Shown here in pieces: positions 1 through 7,149 of a stretch of DNA of 28,558 nt. A program made the position numbers and the translations under genes. Source of the stretch: Actinomycetota bacterium (GTDB lineage Bacteria > Actinomycetota > Actinomycetes > Nanopelagicales > Nanopelagicaceae); NCBI GenBank assembly GCA_009700405.1, contig WLMD01000005.1, positions 1 through 28,558 of the forward strand. The letters run 5' to 3'. The notes under the pieces are model-generated. The model saw only the letters and a program-made list of their open reading frames with translations. It searched no databases and was not told where the DNA came from. Positions within the stretch are counted from its first letter, which is position 1. Every line of letters starts with the position of its first letter.

Positions 1-776
1 CCGCCTTCACTATCTGGGTCATCGCCAAGTCCAACAGCTGTTGCATAGTTAAGGAGCGCATCAAACCAAACGTAGACAACTTGATCGGTATCCCAAGGAA
101 CAGGAATTCCCCAGTCAAAGGTTGATCGCGAAATCGAAAGATCCGTTACTCCACTTTCGAGAAATGAAACTACTTCATTTCGTGCACTCTCTGGCTGACA
201 TGCGTCAGGGTTATCTCGATAATGCTGCAATAAGGGTTCTACAAAAGCTGAAAGGCGGAAAAACCAATTATTCTCATTAACTAGTTCGACCGGTTTGCTG
301 TGTGTGGGACAGAGCTTTTCGCCATCTTTTTCAATCAGGTCTGCGGGAAGTTTGAATTCCTCACATCCAACGCAATATGGGCCTTCGTACTTTCCAGCGT
401 AAATGTGACCCGCATCTTTGAGGCCTTGGAGAAATCGTTGAACGCGTTCGGTATGGCGCGATTCCGTTGTGCGGATGAAATCATCATTAGCGATGTTAAG
501 TGCAGCCCAGTTTGGCTTCCACGCAGTCTCGACTAAACGATCTACCCATTCTTGAGGGGCTACATTATTAGCTTCCGCGGTACGCATGACTTTTTGACCA
601 TGTTCATCGGTGCCAGTTAAAAACCAAACATTTTCACCACGTTGGCGATGCCAGCGAGTTAAAACATCGCCAGCTACAGTCGTATAGGCATGGCCAATAT
701 GTGGGGCATCATTTACATAATAAATCGGGGTCGTTAGATAGAACGACTTTGCTTCGCCCGCCTTATTTTTATTCAC
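1..776 (-). CDS. metG: Methionyl-tRNA synthetase, N-terminal part (gene runs off the window)
   Basis: Class I aminoacyl-tRNA synthetase that charges tRNA-Met in the cytoplasm. About 258 N-terminal residues are visible. The ATP-binding HIGH motif is intact at residues 26-29 (PHIGHAY), followed by the TGTDEHGQK signature and a zinc-knuckle-like CVGCEEF...CPTHS segment near residue 145. The reading continues through the VPWDTDQVVYVWFDAL stretch to base 1. The KMSKS loop and anticodon-binding domain lie outside the window. The start is GTG at 776-774: a stop lies a few codons upstream in the same frame and no ATG alternative exists. The GTG overlaps the rsmI TGA (GTGA), so translation is probably coupled to rsmI. 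The gene is partial only because the window ends. Confidence 0.95.
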   Translation of the reverse strand, partial: MNKNKAGEAKSFYLTTPIYYVNDAPHIGHAYTTVAGDVLTRWHRQRGENVWFLTGTDEHGQKVMRTAEANNVAPQEWVDRLVETAWKPNWAALNIANDDFIRTTESRHTERVQRFLQGLKDAGHIYAGKYEGPYCVGCEEFKLPADLIEKDGEKLCPTHSKPVELVNENNWFFRLSAFVEPLLQHYRDNPDACQPESARNEVVSFLESGVTDLSISRSTFDWGIPVPWDTDQVVYVWFDALLNYATAVGLGDDPDSEG

Positions 777-1624
777 GTGCGTATCTTAGAGGTTGATTTC
801 GCATCAACCATCGCAGCGAAAACTTCCCGCTTGGATAGGTTCAATTCTTCGGCAACGGTTGCAATAGCAGCCTTTCGGTCCATCCCTGCAGCTTCAAACT
901 CTCCCACTCTGGCGACCATTGCTGATGCAGAAGTCACTGCGGCATCCATGGGAGCACCGGCCAACACCATAGTGATCTCACCCAGCACCTCATTCGTGCT
1001 CGACCATGCAAGGAGTTCGGCCAAGGTCCCCCGAATAGTTTCTTCATAGGTTTTAGTCATCTCTCGACACATAACCGCCAAGCGATCAGAGCCAAAGACT
1101 TCAACTGCATCCGTGAGCGACTCTTGTAATCGATGTGGCGCCTCAAACCAGACAATTGTTCTTTCTTCGTGGCGTAAATTAGAAAAGAACTTTTCGCGTG
1201 CTCCTGCCGCCCTAGGTGAAAATCCTTCAAATATAAATCTATCCGTTGGTAATCCTGACAAGGCAATGGCCATCGTGACCGCGCTAGGTCCAGGGATTAC
1301 CGAAACCGAAATACCCGCTGCAATTGCATCGCGCATCAATCTAAAACCCGGGTCACTTACCGTCGGCATCCCTGCATCTGAGACCACTAATACTTCGGCA
1401 CCAGATTTCAAGATGTTTAGCAATTCCTGAGTGCGTTCGGTCTCGTTGCCTTCAAAAAATGAAATCACGCGCCCTGAAAATCGAACATCCAAATCTTTAC
1501 ATAACCGATGAAATTTCCGAGAGTCTTCCGCGGCGATGACGGCTGCAGCTTCGATGGCAGCAATCAGACGTGAACTGGCATCTTTAGGATTTCCCAAAGG
1601 CGTCCCAGCAAGTATCAAACTCAT
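773..1624 (-). CDS. rsmI: 16S rRNA (cytidine(1402)-2'-O)-methyltransferase RsmI
   Basis: SAM-dependent tetrapyrrole-methylase-fold enzyme that 2'-O-methylates C1402 in the decoding centre of 16S rRNA. The 283-residue length is normal. Family motifs visible are AGTPLGN (6-12), AEDSR (32-36), SDAGMPTVSDPG (82-93), PGPSA (111-115), the FEGF segment near 132 and the CREMTK segment. The C-terminus carries an extra helical stretch (MDRKAAIATVAEELNLSKRE) common in this family. The ATG at 1624 is preceded by a purine-rich GAGAGGA about nine bases upstream. It is divergent from the mannosyltransferase gene and its stop overlaps the metG start, an arrangement conserved in mycobacteria. Confidence 0.96.
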   Translation of the reverse strand: MSLILAGTPLGNPKDASSRLIAAIEAAAVIAAEDSRKFHRLCKDLDVRFSGRVISFFEGNETERTQELLNILKSGAEVLVVSDAGMPTVSDPGFRLMRDAIAAGISVSVIPGPSAVTMAIALSGLPTDRFIFEGFSPRAAGAREKFFSNLRHEERTIVWFEAPHRLQESLTDAVEVFGSDRLAVMCREMTKTYEETIRGTLAELLAWSSTNEVLGEITMVLAGAPMDAAVTSASAMVARVGEFEAAGMDRKAAIATVAEELNLSKREVFAAMVDAKSTSKIRT

Positions 1625-1659
1625 GGCTCTATCCTCTCAGGATTTTAAGAGTTCGCGCT

Positions 1660-1665
1660 TAGGCT
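1660..1665 (+). promoter_or_regulatory. Putative -10 box (TAGGCT) for a leaderless PMT transcript
   Basis: TAGGCT fits the actinobacterial TANNNT -10 pattern and ends six bases before the ATG at 1672. That would put transcription start at or next to the start codon. No Shine-Dalgarno sequence precedes the ATG, which agrees with leaderless translation. No clear -35 box is seen. Confidence 0.4.
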
Positions 1666-1671
1666 ACGGAC

Positions 1672-2958
1672 ATGGCACCTATCCTGATCGCGCTCATCTC
1701 CTTTTTCTTGCGCATCAGGAATCTGAGCACACCTAAAGGATTCGTCTTTGACGAGGTGTATTACGTGGATGGTGCGAGGAATCTCCTTAAGTATGGTGTC
1801 GAAGTATCTGGATCCTCACCAGAATTCATCGTTCATCCGCCCATAGGGAAATGGTTCATAGGGCTTGGAATTAAATTCTTTGGCAATAACGAATTCGGCT
1901 GGCGAATTAGTAGCGCCGTTGTCGGAGCACTAATTATTTATATTGTTGCAAGAGTCGCAAACGAACTTTTTCATTCCAAGGCACTCAATGCTTTAGCCGC
2001 AGGGTTAATGGCGCTAGATGGATTACAGCTTGTTCATTCGCGTACGGCGCTGCTCGATCTCTTTCTCACATTCTTCGTACTACTTGGATCATTAGCGTGG
2101 CTCAAGAATCGCTACTGGTTATCCGGATTTTTATTTGGGTTGGCTTGCGCAACTAAATGGAGTGGAGTTTATTTCCTTGTTGCTTTCGCCGCAGTTGCGC
2201 TTTATATGGATTTCAAAAGTTCTGGGTTAACCATCCGATTACTTATTAAACGAAAAGCCCAATTTATTCTTTTACCGGTCTTCACATATGTCGCTAGTTG
2301 GTCTGGTTGGTTTATTAGTTCCCGTGGGTGGGATCGTCAATGGTCAGACACTCGCGAATCGTCGTGGAGTTTCATTCCGGCGCCATTGCGATCCTTGTGG
2401 CACTACCACGCAGAAATGTTGCAATTCCATACAAACCTAACCGAACACCATGCATACCAAGCAAATCCCTGGAGTTGGCTTGTTATGGGTAGACCAACAT
2501 CATTCTTTTATGACTCGCCAAAAACCTGTGGCGCCAAGGAGTGCGCACAAGAAGTTCTAGCCCTCGGAACACCAATTCTCTGGTGGTTTGCAACAATTGC
2601 CATCGCAACTGTTTTAGGTTTTTGGATTTCTGGTCATATGAAAAGTAAACCTGACCAAGTAGCAACATTCATTCTCTTAGGTGTGGCGGCAGGTTATCTT
2701 CCGTGGTTTCTCTTTCAAAAACGAACGGTATTTAGTTTCTATGCAATCATCTTTGAACCTTTTCTCATCCTGGCATTGGTGTATTGCGCTAAAAGATACC
2801 TTGGACTTCAGCCTTGGGATAGAAACAGAAAGTTAGTTGTTGCCGTTCTTGTTTTCGCAACTGCTATCAATTTCATCTACTTCTTACCTCTATTTACGGC
2901 ACAGGTAATCTCTTACAACTCTTGGTCGCACATGATGTGGTGGCCTTCCTGGATTTAA
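1672..2958 (+). CDS. Dolichyl-phosphate-mannose-type protein O-mannosyltransferase (PMT family, GT39)
   Basis: Integral membrane glycosyltransferase expected to move mannose from polyprenyl-phosphate-mannose onto secreted proteins at the outer face of the membrane. Its 428 residues contain many hydrophobic segments. The N-terminal catalytic loop is recognisable as FDEVYYVDGARN, with the acidic pair D27-E28, followed by the HPPIGKW segment and the SRTALLDLF segment. The central PMT-like loop (WHYHAEMLQFHTNLTEHHAY, then NPWSWLVMGRPTSFFY) is intact. It is shorter than the roughly 500 residues of mycobacterial Pmt, mainly at the N-terminus, where transmembrane helix 1 starts almost at once. Position beside rsmI/metG matches the mycobacterial pmt locus (Rv1002c/Rv1003). 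Start chosen at the first ATG, which sits just after a -10 box. Confidence 0.9.
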   Translation: MAPILIALISFFLRIRNLSTPKGFVFDEVYYVDGARNLLKYGVEVSGSSPEFIVHPPIGKWFIGLGIKFFGNNEFGWRISSAVVGALIIYIVARVANELFHSKALNALAAGLMALDGLQLVHSRTALLDLFLTFFVLLGSLAWLKNRYWLSGFLFGLACATKWSGVYFLVAFAAVALYMDFKSSGLTIRLLIKRKAQFILLPVFTYVASWSGWFISSRGWDRQWSDTRESSWSFIPAPLRSLWHYHAEMLQFHTNLTEHHAYQANPWSWLVMGRPTSFFYDSPKTCGAKECAQEVLALGTPILWWFATIAIATVLGFWISGHMKSKPDQVATFILLGVAAGYLPWFLFQKRTVFSFYAIIFEPFLILALVYCAKRYLGLQPWDRNRKLVVAVLVFATAINFIYFLPLFTAQVISYNSWSHMMWWPSWI

Positions 2959-2968
2959 TGAGAAGGCG

Positions 2969-3041
2969 TGGAGCTGAGGGGAATCGAACCCCTGACCTCC
3001 TCGTTGCGAACGAGGCGCGCTACCAACTGCGCTACAGCCCC
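2969..3041 (-). tRNA. tRNA-Ala (anticodon CGC)
   Basis: Complete cloverleaf on the minus strand: acceptor GGGGCTG/CAGCTCC, D arm with AGTTGGTAG, anticodon stem CCTCG/CGAGG with loop TTCGCAA (anticodon CGC, complement at 3006-3008), and T arm AGGGG/CCCCT with loop TTCGATT. The discriminator base is A. CCA is not encoded. It decodes GCG. Confidence 0.96.
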
Positions 3042-3058
3042 GAACTGCCTACAGATAA

Positions 3059-3841
3059 CTATTCGTTAGAGGCGCGGTTTTGTCGCAATCGTTCAACTGC
3101 TTGTTCCGCTAATAACTGATCAAACACCTCATCGCGTGCCGGCGCAACAGCCGAAAGTGCGTCACTTGCTAAGCGCTCTTGCTCAGCAGTCCACGCGCCA
3201 GTCACGGTTAAATCTATAACTCGCTTTGGCTGTACAGCTTTTGGCGCGGAAACATATGTCGGAACCGGAACTTGATTTGGTTGCCACGTGTTGCGCTCTT
3301 GCGCCGAACCTTTTGGCAAAATAACCACACCAGAAGATTCTCTCTCTGCAAGTGGAATCCAATGCTCTCTTGAATCTCTTCGAGAATCTTTTGGCGCTAT
3401 AACTTGCGACAAATTAGTTGAGAAAACTCCATCGTTAGAGCGATGAATTTGATTCACACGTCGTCGTTGAAGTCGATCGGCAACGCCTTTGCTACGAACG
3501 TGAGCTACATAAATCACAAATCCTGTAATTGGCAATAATGAATAAACAACAGCGACTGAATTGAAAGTTACTTCGTAGACAGAGATCAGTAATCCAAAAG
3601 TTAAGAGAGCAAAAATAATTCTGCGGCGTAGCAATACCTGAGCGGTTTTTGCTTCATAGTCAGATTCGGCACTCGAACTTGTTATGGAATCACTTGCAGG
3701 TCCAATTGCAACTGTTCGTAGTGCGCTCTTGTATCTCTCTACAGATTTTCCAGAAAATTCGTCGTGGCTATGTACCCAACGCGGCACGAAGTAGGCGACC
3801 CACATCCCCACGATAGCTAGATAAATTAGTCCCGATGCCAT
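3059..3841 (-). CDS. glpR: GlpR/SepX-type membrane protein, divisome receptor for Glp
   Basis: Membrane protein of 260 residues resembling the actinobacterial GlpR/SepX family, which binds the gephyrin-like protein Glp and acts with FtsZ in cell division. It has an N-terminal helix at about 4-20 (GLIYLAIVGMWVAYFVPRW), a loop, two further helices at about 73-89 and 95-113, then a long cytoplasmic tail. The tail holds the family hallmark WQPNQVPVPTYVSAPKA (186-202) followed by RVIDL (207-211). In Corynebacterium the corresponding tail is the Glp-docking region, so I infer the same here. It is third in the minus-strand set glp-rimJ-glpR, as in other actinobacteria. The ATG has no purine-rich site upstream; that region is a pyrimidine tract. 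The functional call rests on motif and synteny. Confidence 0.82.
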   Translation of the reverse strand: MASGLIYLAIVGMWVAYFVPRWVHSHDEFSGKSVERYKSALRTVAIGPASDSITSSSAESDYEAKTAQVLLRRRIIFALLTFGLLISVYEVTFNSVAVVYSLLPITGFVIYVAHVRSKGVADRLQRRRVNQIHRSNDGVFSTNLSQVIAPKDSRRDSREHWIPLAERESSGVVILPKGSAQERNTWQPNQVPVPTYVSAPKAVQPKRVIDLTVTGAWTAEQERLASDALSAVAPARDEVFDQLLAEQAVERLRQNRASNE

Positions 3842-3922
3842 GATGGATAAAGATTAGGGGGAGGAGGGAGGGCTTTGTGGTATTTACGCGCATATTTGTC
3901 CCAGTATTTAATCAGGGAAGAA

Positions 3923-4498
3923 TTATAAAATATTGGGGTTTTCTCGCACAAAACATAGGTGGTCCCGCCATTGCCCATCTATATGTAAAAACCTAGGCCT
4001 TTCACCTTCCAACTGATATCCAGATTTTTCGGCTACCCGTCGAGATGCGTCATTTTCTGGTCGTAAATTGATTTCAATTCGGTGTAAATGCAATTGCTCA
4101 AACCCATATTGGGTCAGCATTTCAACGGCAGAAGTGACTATCCCTCGATTGGCATATGCGCTATCAATCCAATAGCCAATGTGAGCCCCCCGTAGCGCTC
4201 CGTAAATAATCCCCCCCATTGAAATCTGACCAACCATCGCTCCTTGGTACCAGATTGCTAATGAAATAGTTCTGCCAGCTCGGCCCTCTTTATTGTGAGC
4301 CAGGACCATTGAAAGATAGGTAGGTAATTTATTTGCAACTTTCTCCCCCGAAATACGGGGAAGAGTTGCCTCCCACGGAGTGAGCCATTCTCGATTAGAG
4401 CTCCTCACACGATCCCATGCCCCTTTGTCCCTCAACCTCAAAGGAGCAAGGGTTATATCCGCTTGGTGAAGGAGAATCGGCCAACGTTGATTCGTCAT
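3923..4498 (-). CDS. rimJ: RimJ/RimL-type GNAT N-acetyltransferase
   Basis: GNAT-fold acetyltransferase of 191 residues. RimJ/RimL relatives acetylate the N-terminal amine of ribosomal proteins with acetyl-CoA, but the true substrate here is unknown. The acetyl-CoA loop is visible as YANRGIVTSA (115-124), and the C-terminal motif as NDASRRVAEKSGY (149-161), followed by a beta strand ending HLCFVRE. It sits 11 bp after glp and 81 bp before glpR on the same strand, the order found around mycobacterial rimJ (Rv0995), so co-transcription with the division pair is likely. Whether it acetylates a division protein is open. Confidence 0.85.
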   Translation of the reverse strand: MTNQRWPILLHQADITLAPLRLRDKGAWDRVRSSNREWLTPWEATLPRISGEKVANKLPTYLSMVLAHNKEGRAGRTISLAIWYQGAMVGQISMGGIIYGALRGAHIGYWIDSAYANRGIVTSAVEMLTQYGFEQLHLHRIEINLRPENDASRRVAEKSGYQLEGERPRFLHIDGQWRDHLCFVRENPNIL

Positions 4499-4509
4499 TG
4501 TTAGGTGAC

Positions 4510-5421
4510 CTAGAAATACCGTCTGCGTAAAACAACAACGATGACTTCATCGCCGGCTGAAAGTTCTGTGACTGATTCGGGAACCGAAATGAGGGCATTT
4601 GCTTCAGCTAATGTGGACATCTCTTCTTGAAAATCAAGGGCTCGAACCGATTTTGAGTCCTCTGACAAGACCGCTCTCAAGTAGGACCGCACACCTAATG
4701 TAGATGCAATCGGTTTTTCAAGCTTTGCTTTAACCGATGGGCGATGCACGCTTTCCGAGCCCAACATTGTTCGAATCATTGGCCGGACAAATAGTTCTAG
4801 AGAAATATATGCAGAAATTGGATCACCCGGAAGTGTCACTACAGGGGTGCGATCTGGACCGATTAAACCGAAATTGTGACGGCCACTATTCTCAATTGCA
4901 ATATCCGCGGTAGTAATTTCACCCAAAGTGCTCAATGCTCGGGTTATTAGGTCAAAAGAATCGTCGCCTCTTTCTCCGCTTACTACAACTAAATCTGCTC
5001 TCACCAATTGATCTTCCATCACCGCTTTCAATTCTTCTTCGTTATCTGGAATTGAATGGACGCGATACCCAACACCATCGGCCTCTCGAACTCCAGTAGT
5101 GAGGATCCAAGAATTGGTTTCGAATTCCTCATTATCTGCAAGTCTCTTTCCCGGTTCTACAAGATCTGGTCCCGCTGAAAGAATGACAACTCGTGGGTGA
5201 GGCCGAACCGAAAGATGATCTAATCCAATAGAAGCAGCAAGACCAATTTGAGTTGATCGAACCCTGGTTCCTTCTCGCATTACAAGTCGATCACCAGCAT
5301 GGACATCGCGTGCAAGTGTGGCCCCATGAGCGTCCAATAAAGGCATATCAAAGGCTTCAAGGGGATGGCAGATTGCCAATAAGGCGGTGAGGAATTCATC
5401 TACGTGCATCTGCTCTGACAT
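4510..5421 (-). CDS. glp: Gephyrin-like MoeA paralogue (Glp) lacking domain II
   Basis: MoeA/gephyrin-E-domain relative of 303 residues; normal MoeA/Glp proteins are about 400. The N-terminal helix pair ends at GATLARDVHA (33-42) and jumps directly to GDRLVMREGTRV (43-54). The DNSAMDGYAVR substrate motif and the whole of domain II, roughly 100-110 residues, are absent. Domain III is recognisable: RPRVVILSAGPDLVEPG, NSWIL, VSGERGDDSFD in place of the usual SGGVSVGDYD, IENSGRHNFG in place of KPGKPL.FG, and TLPGDPISA for the GLPGNP motif. A short domain IV follows. With the active-site motifs gone, molybdopterin transfer is unlikely, so I infer that only the division role with GlpR remains. The reading frame is continuous, with no sign of a frameshift. 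A -10 box lies just upstream of the ATG. Confidence 0.85.
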   Translation of the reverse strand: MSEQMHVDEFLTALLAICHPLEAFDMPLLDAHGATLARDVHAGDRLVMREGTRVRSTQIGLAASIGLDHLSVRPHPRVVILSAGPDLVEPGKRLADNEEFETNSWILTTGVREADGVGYRVHSIPDNEEELKAVMEDQLVRADLVVVSGERGDDSFDLITRALSTLGEITTADIAIENSGRHNFGLIGPDRTPVVTLPGDPISAYISLELFVRPMIRTMLGSESVHRPSVKAKLEKPIASTLGVRSYLRAVLSEDSKSVRALDFQEEMSTLAEANALISVPESVTELSAGDEVIVVVLRRRYF

Positions 5422-5427
5422 AATCCC

Positions 5428-5455
5428 ACCATACTTGCTCGACCAATACTTCTAA
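5428..5455 (-). promoter_or_regulatory. Promoter for glp: TTAGAA - 16 bp - TATGGT
   Basis: On the minus strand TTAGAA (5455-5450) and TATGGT (5433-5428) are separated by 16 bp. The -10 box ends six bases before the glp ATG at 5421, so the transcript is predicted to be leaderless. No Shine-Dalgarno sequence is present. It lies in the 46-bp divergent gap shared with the cyclo-ligase gene. Confidence 0.5.
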
Positions 5456-5467
5456 GGGATTTAACAC

Positions 5468-6007
5468 ATGATGGCAGATGAAAAAGCCCAACTACGTGAG
5501 CGATTTCGTCATGACCGCCGAGAGAGAGATAGAAACGTCTCCTTTGAATTATTGATGGCTGCTCCAGAAATTACATCTGCGCAAGTAATTGCGACTTACA
5601 TCTCATACGGCACCGAGCCCTCCACTCAAGAAATTAATAGGTACCTTCTTGAAGCTGGCCACACACTCGTCCTACCCAGGATTAATGGCGATTACATCCA
5701 ATGGGTTCAATGGGATGGCGATCCCCTGCAACTGAAATTGAACGGTCGAATTCTTGAGCCGCTTGGCGAAGAGTTTCTAGATTTTCCCGCAATCAAAGCA
5801 GCGATAGTTCCTGCCCTACATATTGATTCAGAGGGATATCGACTTGGTAAAGGCGGAGGTTATTACGACCGCGCGCTTCCAATGATTGATGGATGGAAAG
5901 TCGGTCTCATTTATTCGGGTGAACTTAGTGAGGAATTATTACCTCGTGAAAATCACGATGTCCCACTCAATGCAGCGGCCACACCAGATGAAGTAGTACG
6001 TTTTTAA
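5468..6007 (+). CDS. 5-formyltetrahydrofolate cyclo-ligase
   Basis: ATP-dependent enzyme that converts 5-formyl-THF to 5,10-methenyl-THF, returning the storage folate to one-carbon metabolism in the cytoplasm. The 179-residue length is normal. Family features are the N-terminal basic helix (LRERFRHDRRERDR), ATYISYGTEPST with the substrate-site tyrosine region, and the ATP-binding signature GYRLGKGGGYYDRAL near residue 125. The ending LPRENHDVPLNAAATPDEVV is also typical. A TAAGGG about nine bases upstream supports the ATG at 5468. It is divergent from glp, as in mycobacteria (Rv0992c), but the galU gene that usually sits between them is not here. Its end overlaps the convergent acyl-CoA dehydrogenase gene by 4 bp. 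Confidence 0.94.
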   Translation: MMADEKAQLRERFRHDRRERDRNVSFELLMAAPEITSAQVIATYISYGTEPSTQEINRYLLEAGHTLVLPRINGDYIQWVQWDGDPLQLKLNGRILEPLGEEFLDFPAIKAAIVPALHIDSEGYRLGKGGGYYDRALPMIDGWKVGLIYSGELSEELLPRENHDVPLNAAATPDEVVRF

Positions 6008-7143
6008 GGAAGATTTCTTGCCATTACGATTCGTTGAATTTGATTTGTACCCTCATATATTTGAGTGAGTTTCGCGTCTCGCATCATGCGCTCAACTGGA
6101 TAATCAGAAACATATCCGTATCCGCCCAATATTTGAATTGCATCTGAAGTAACTTTCATAGCTGTATCACTTGCAAAACATTTACTTGCTGCAGAGAAGA
6201 ATTTTAAGTCAGAAGTGCCTCGCTCGCTTTTTGATGCAGAGGCATATGTGAGCTGTCTGGCCGCTGCAACACTCATCGCCATGTCTGCCAACATGAACTG
6301 AACTCCTTGAAAGTCAAAAATTGGTTTCGAGAATTGTTCTCTTTCGTGTGCATATTTGGTAGCAACATCTAAGGCACCTTGGGCTAATCCAAGCGCTTGG
6401 GCTGCGATTGTTACGCGAGTGTGATCTAAAGTGTTCATCGCAATCGTGAAGCCATTGCCGACCTCGCCAAGGCGGCGATCATCATCAAGTTTTACATTGT
6501 CAAAATACACTTCACGTGTGGGTGAACCTCTAAATCCCATTTTCTTTTCATGTGCACCAAAGGAAACTCCGGGGTCGCTCTTTTCAACAATGAAAGCTGT
6601 AATACCTTTTGCACCTTTGCTTGAATCATTTGAAGCCAAGACAGTGTAAAACTCTGAAAACCCTGCGTTTGAGATCCATTTTTTACTTCCGTTGAGAATC
6701 CAGCCATTGCCATCTTGTGTAACTTTTGTCTTAAGGGCAGAAGCATCAGATCCCGCTTGAGACTCAGACAAGCAGTAAGAAAACCCTTTACCGCCGGTAA
6801 GTGGTCTTAGCCATCGCTCTTTTTGCTCTTGGGTCCCCGCAAGAATGAGCGGAAGTGATCCAAGTTTATTAACCGCTGGGATTAACGACGATGAACCACA
6901 AACCCTAGCCACTTCTTCGATCACGATTGCAACTGCAAGTGAGTCGGCACCATCGCCACCAAATTCTGTCGGCACGTGTGATGCAGCAAGTCCTGCCCGC
7001 TGCAGCGCTTTATGTGCCTCTTCAGGAAATCTAGAGTTTTCATCTACATCGCGCGCAAACGGAGCAATCTCTTTTTCTGCCAAAGCACGAACACTTGTAC
7101 GCAGATCTTCGTATTCTGTCGGGAGTTCAAATAACGCATCCAT
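6004..7143 (-). CDS. Acyl-CoA dehydrogenase (FadE-type)
   Basis: FAD flavoprotein of 379 residues that introduces the alpha,beta double bond in acyl-CoA during fatty-acid or branched-chain amino-acid breakdown. The three-part family fold is visible: N-terminal helices; the middle beta domain with CLSESQAGSDASALKT and NGSKKWISNAG; and a C-terminal helical domain with YAHEREQFSKPIFDFQ and QILGGYGYVSDYPVERMMRD. The catalytic base is predicted to be E364 in YEGTNQIQR, the position used by short/medium-chain enzymes. The strong AAGGAGGG site ahead of the ATG lies inside the last codons of the CopD-CtaG gene, so the two are co-transcribed and probably coupled. Substrate chain length cannot be read from sequence. 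Closest by feel to actinobacterial FadE25-like enzymes. Confidence 0.93.
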   Translation of the reverse strand: MDALFELPTEYEDLRTSVRALAEKEIAPFARDVDENSRFPEEAHKALQRAGLAASHVPTEFGGDGADSLAVAIVIEEVARVCGSSSLIPAVNKLGSLPLILAGTQEQKERWLRPLTGGKGFSYCLSESQAGSDASALKTKVTQDGNGWILNGSKKWISNAGFSEFYTVLASNDSSKGAKGITAFIVEKSDPGVSFGAHEKKMGFRGSPTREVYFDNVKLDDDRRLGEVGNGFTIAMNTLDHTRVTIAAQALGLAQGALDVATKYAHEREQFSKPIFDFQGVQFMLADMAMSVAAARQLTYASASKSERGTSDLKFFSAASKCFASDTAMKVTSDAIQILGGYGYVSDYPVERMMRDAKLTQIYEGTNQIQRIVMARNLP

Positions 7144-7149
7144 TTTTCT

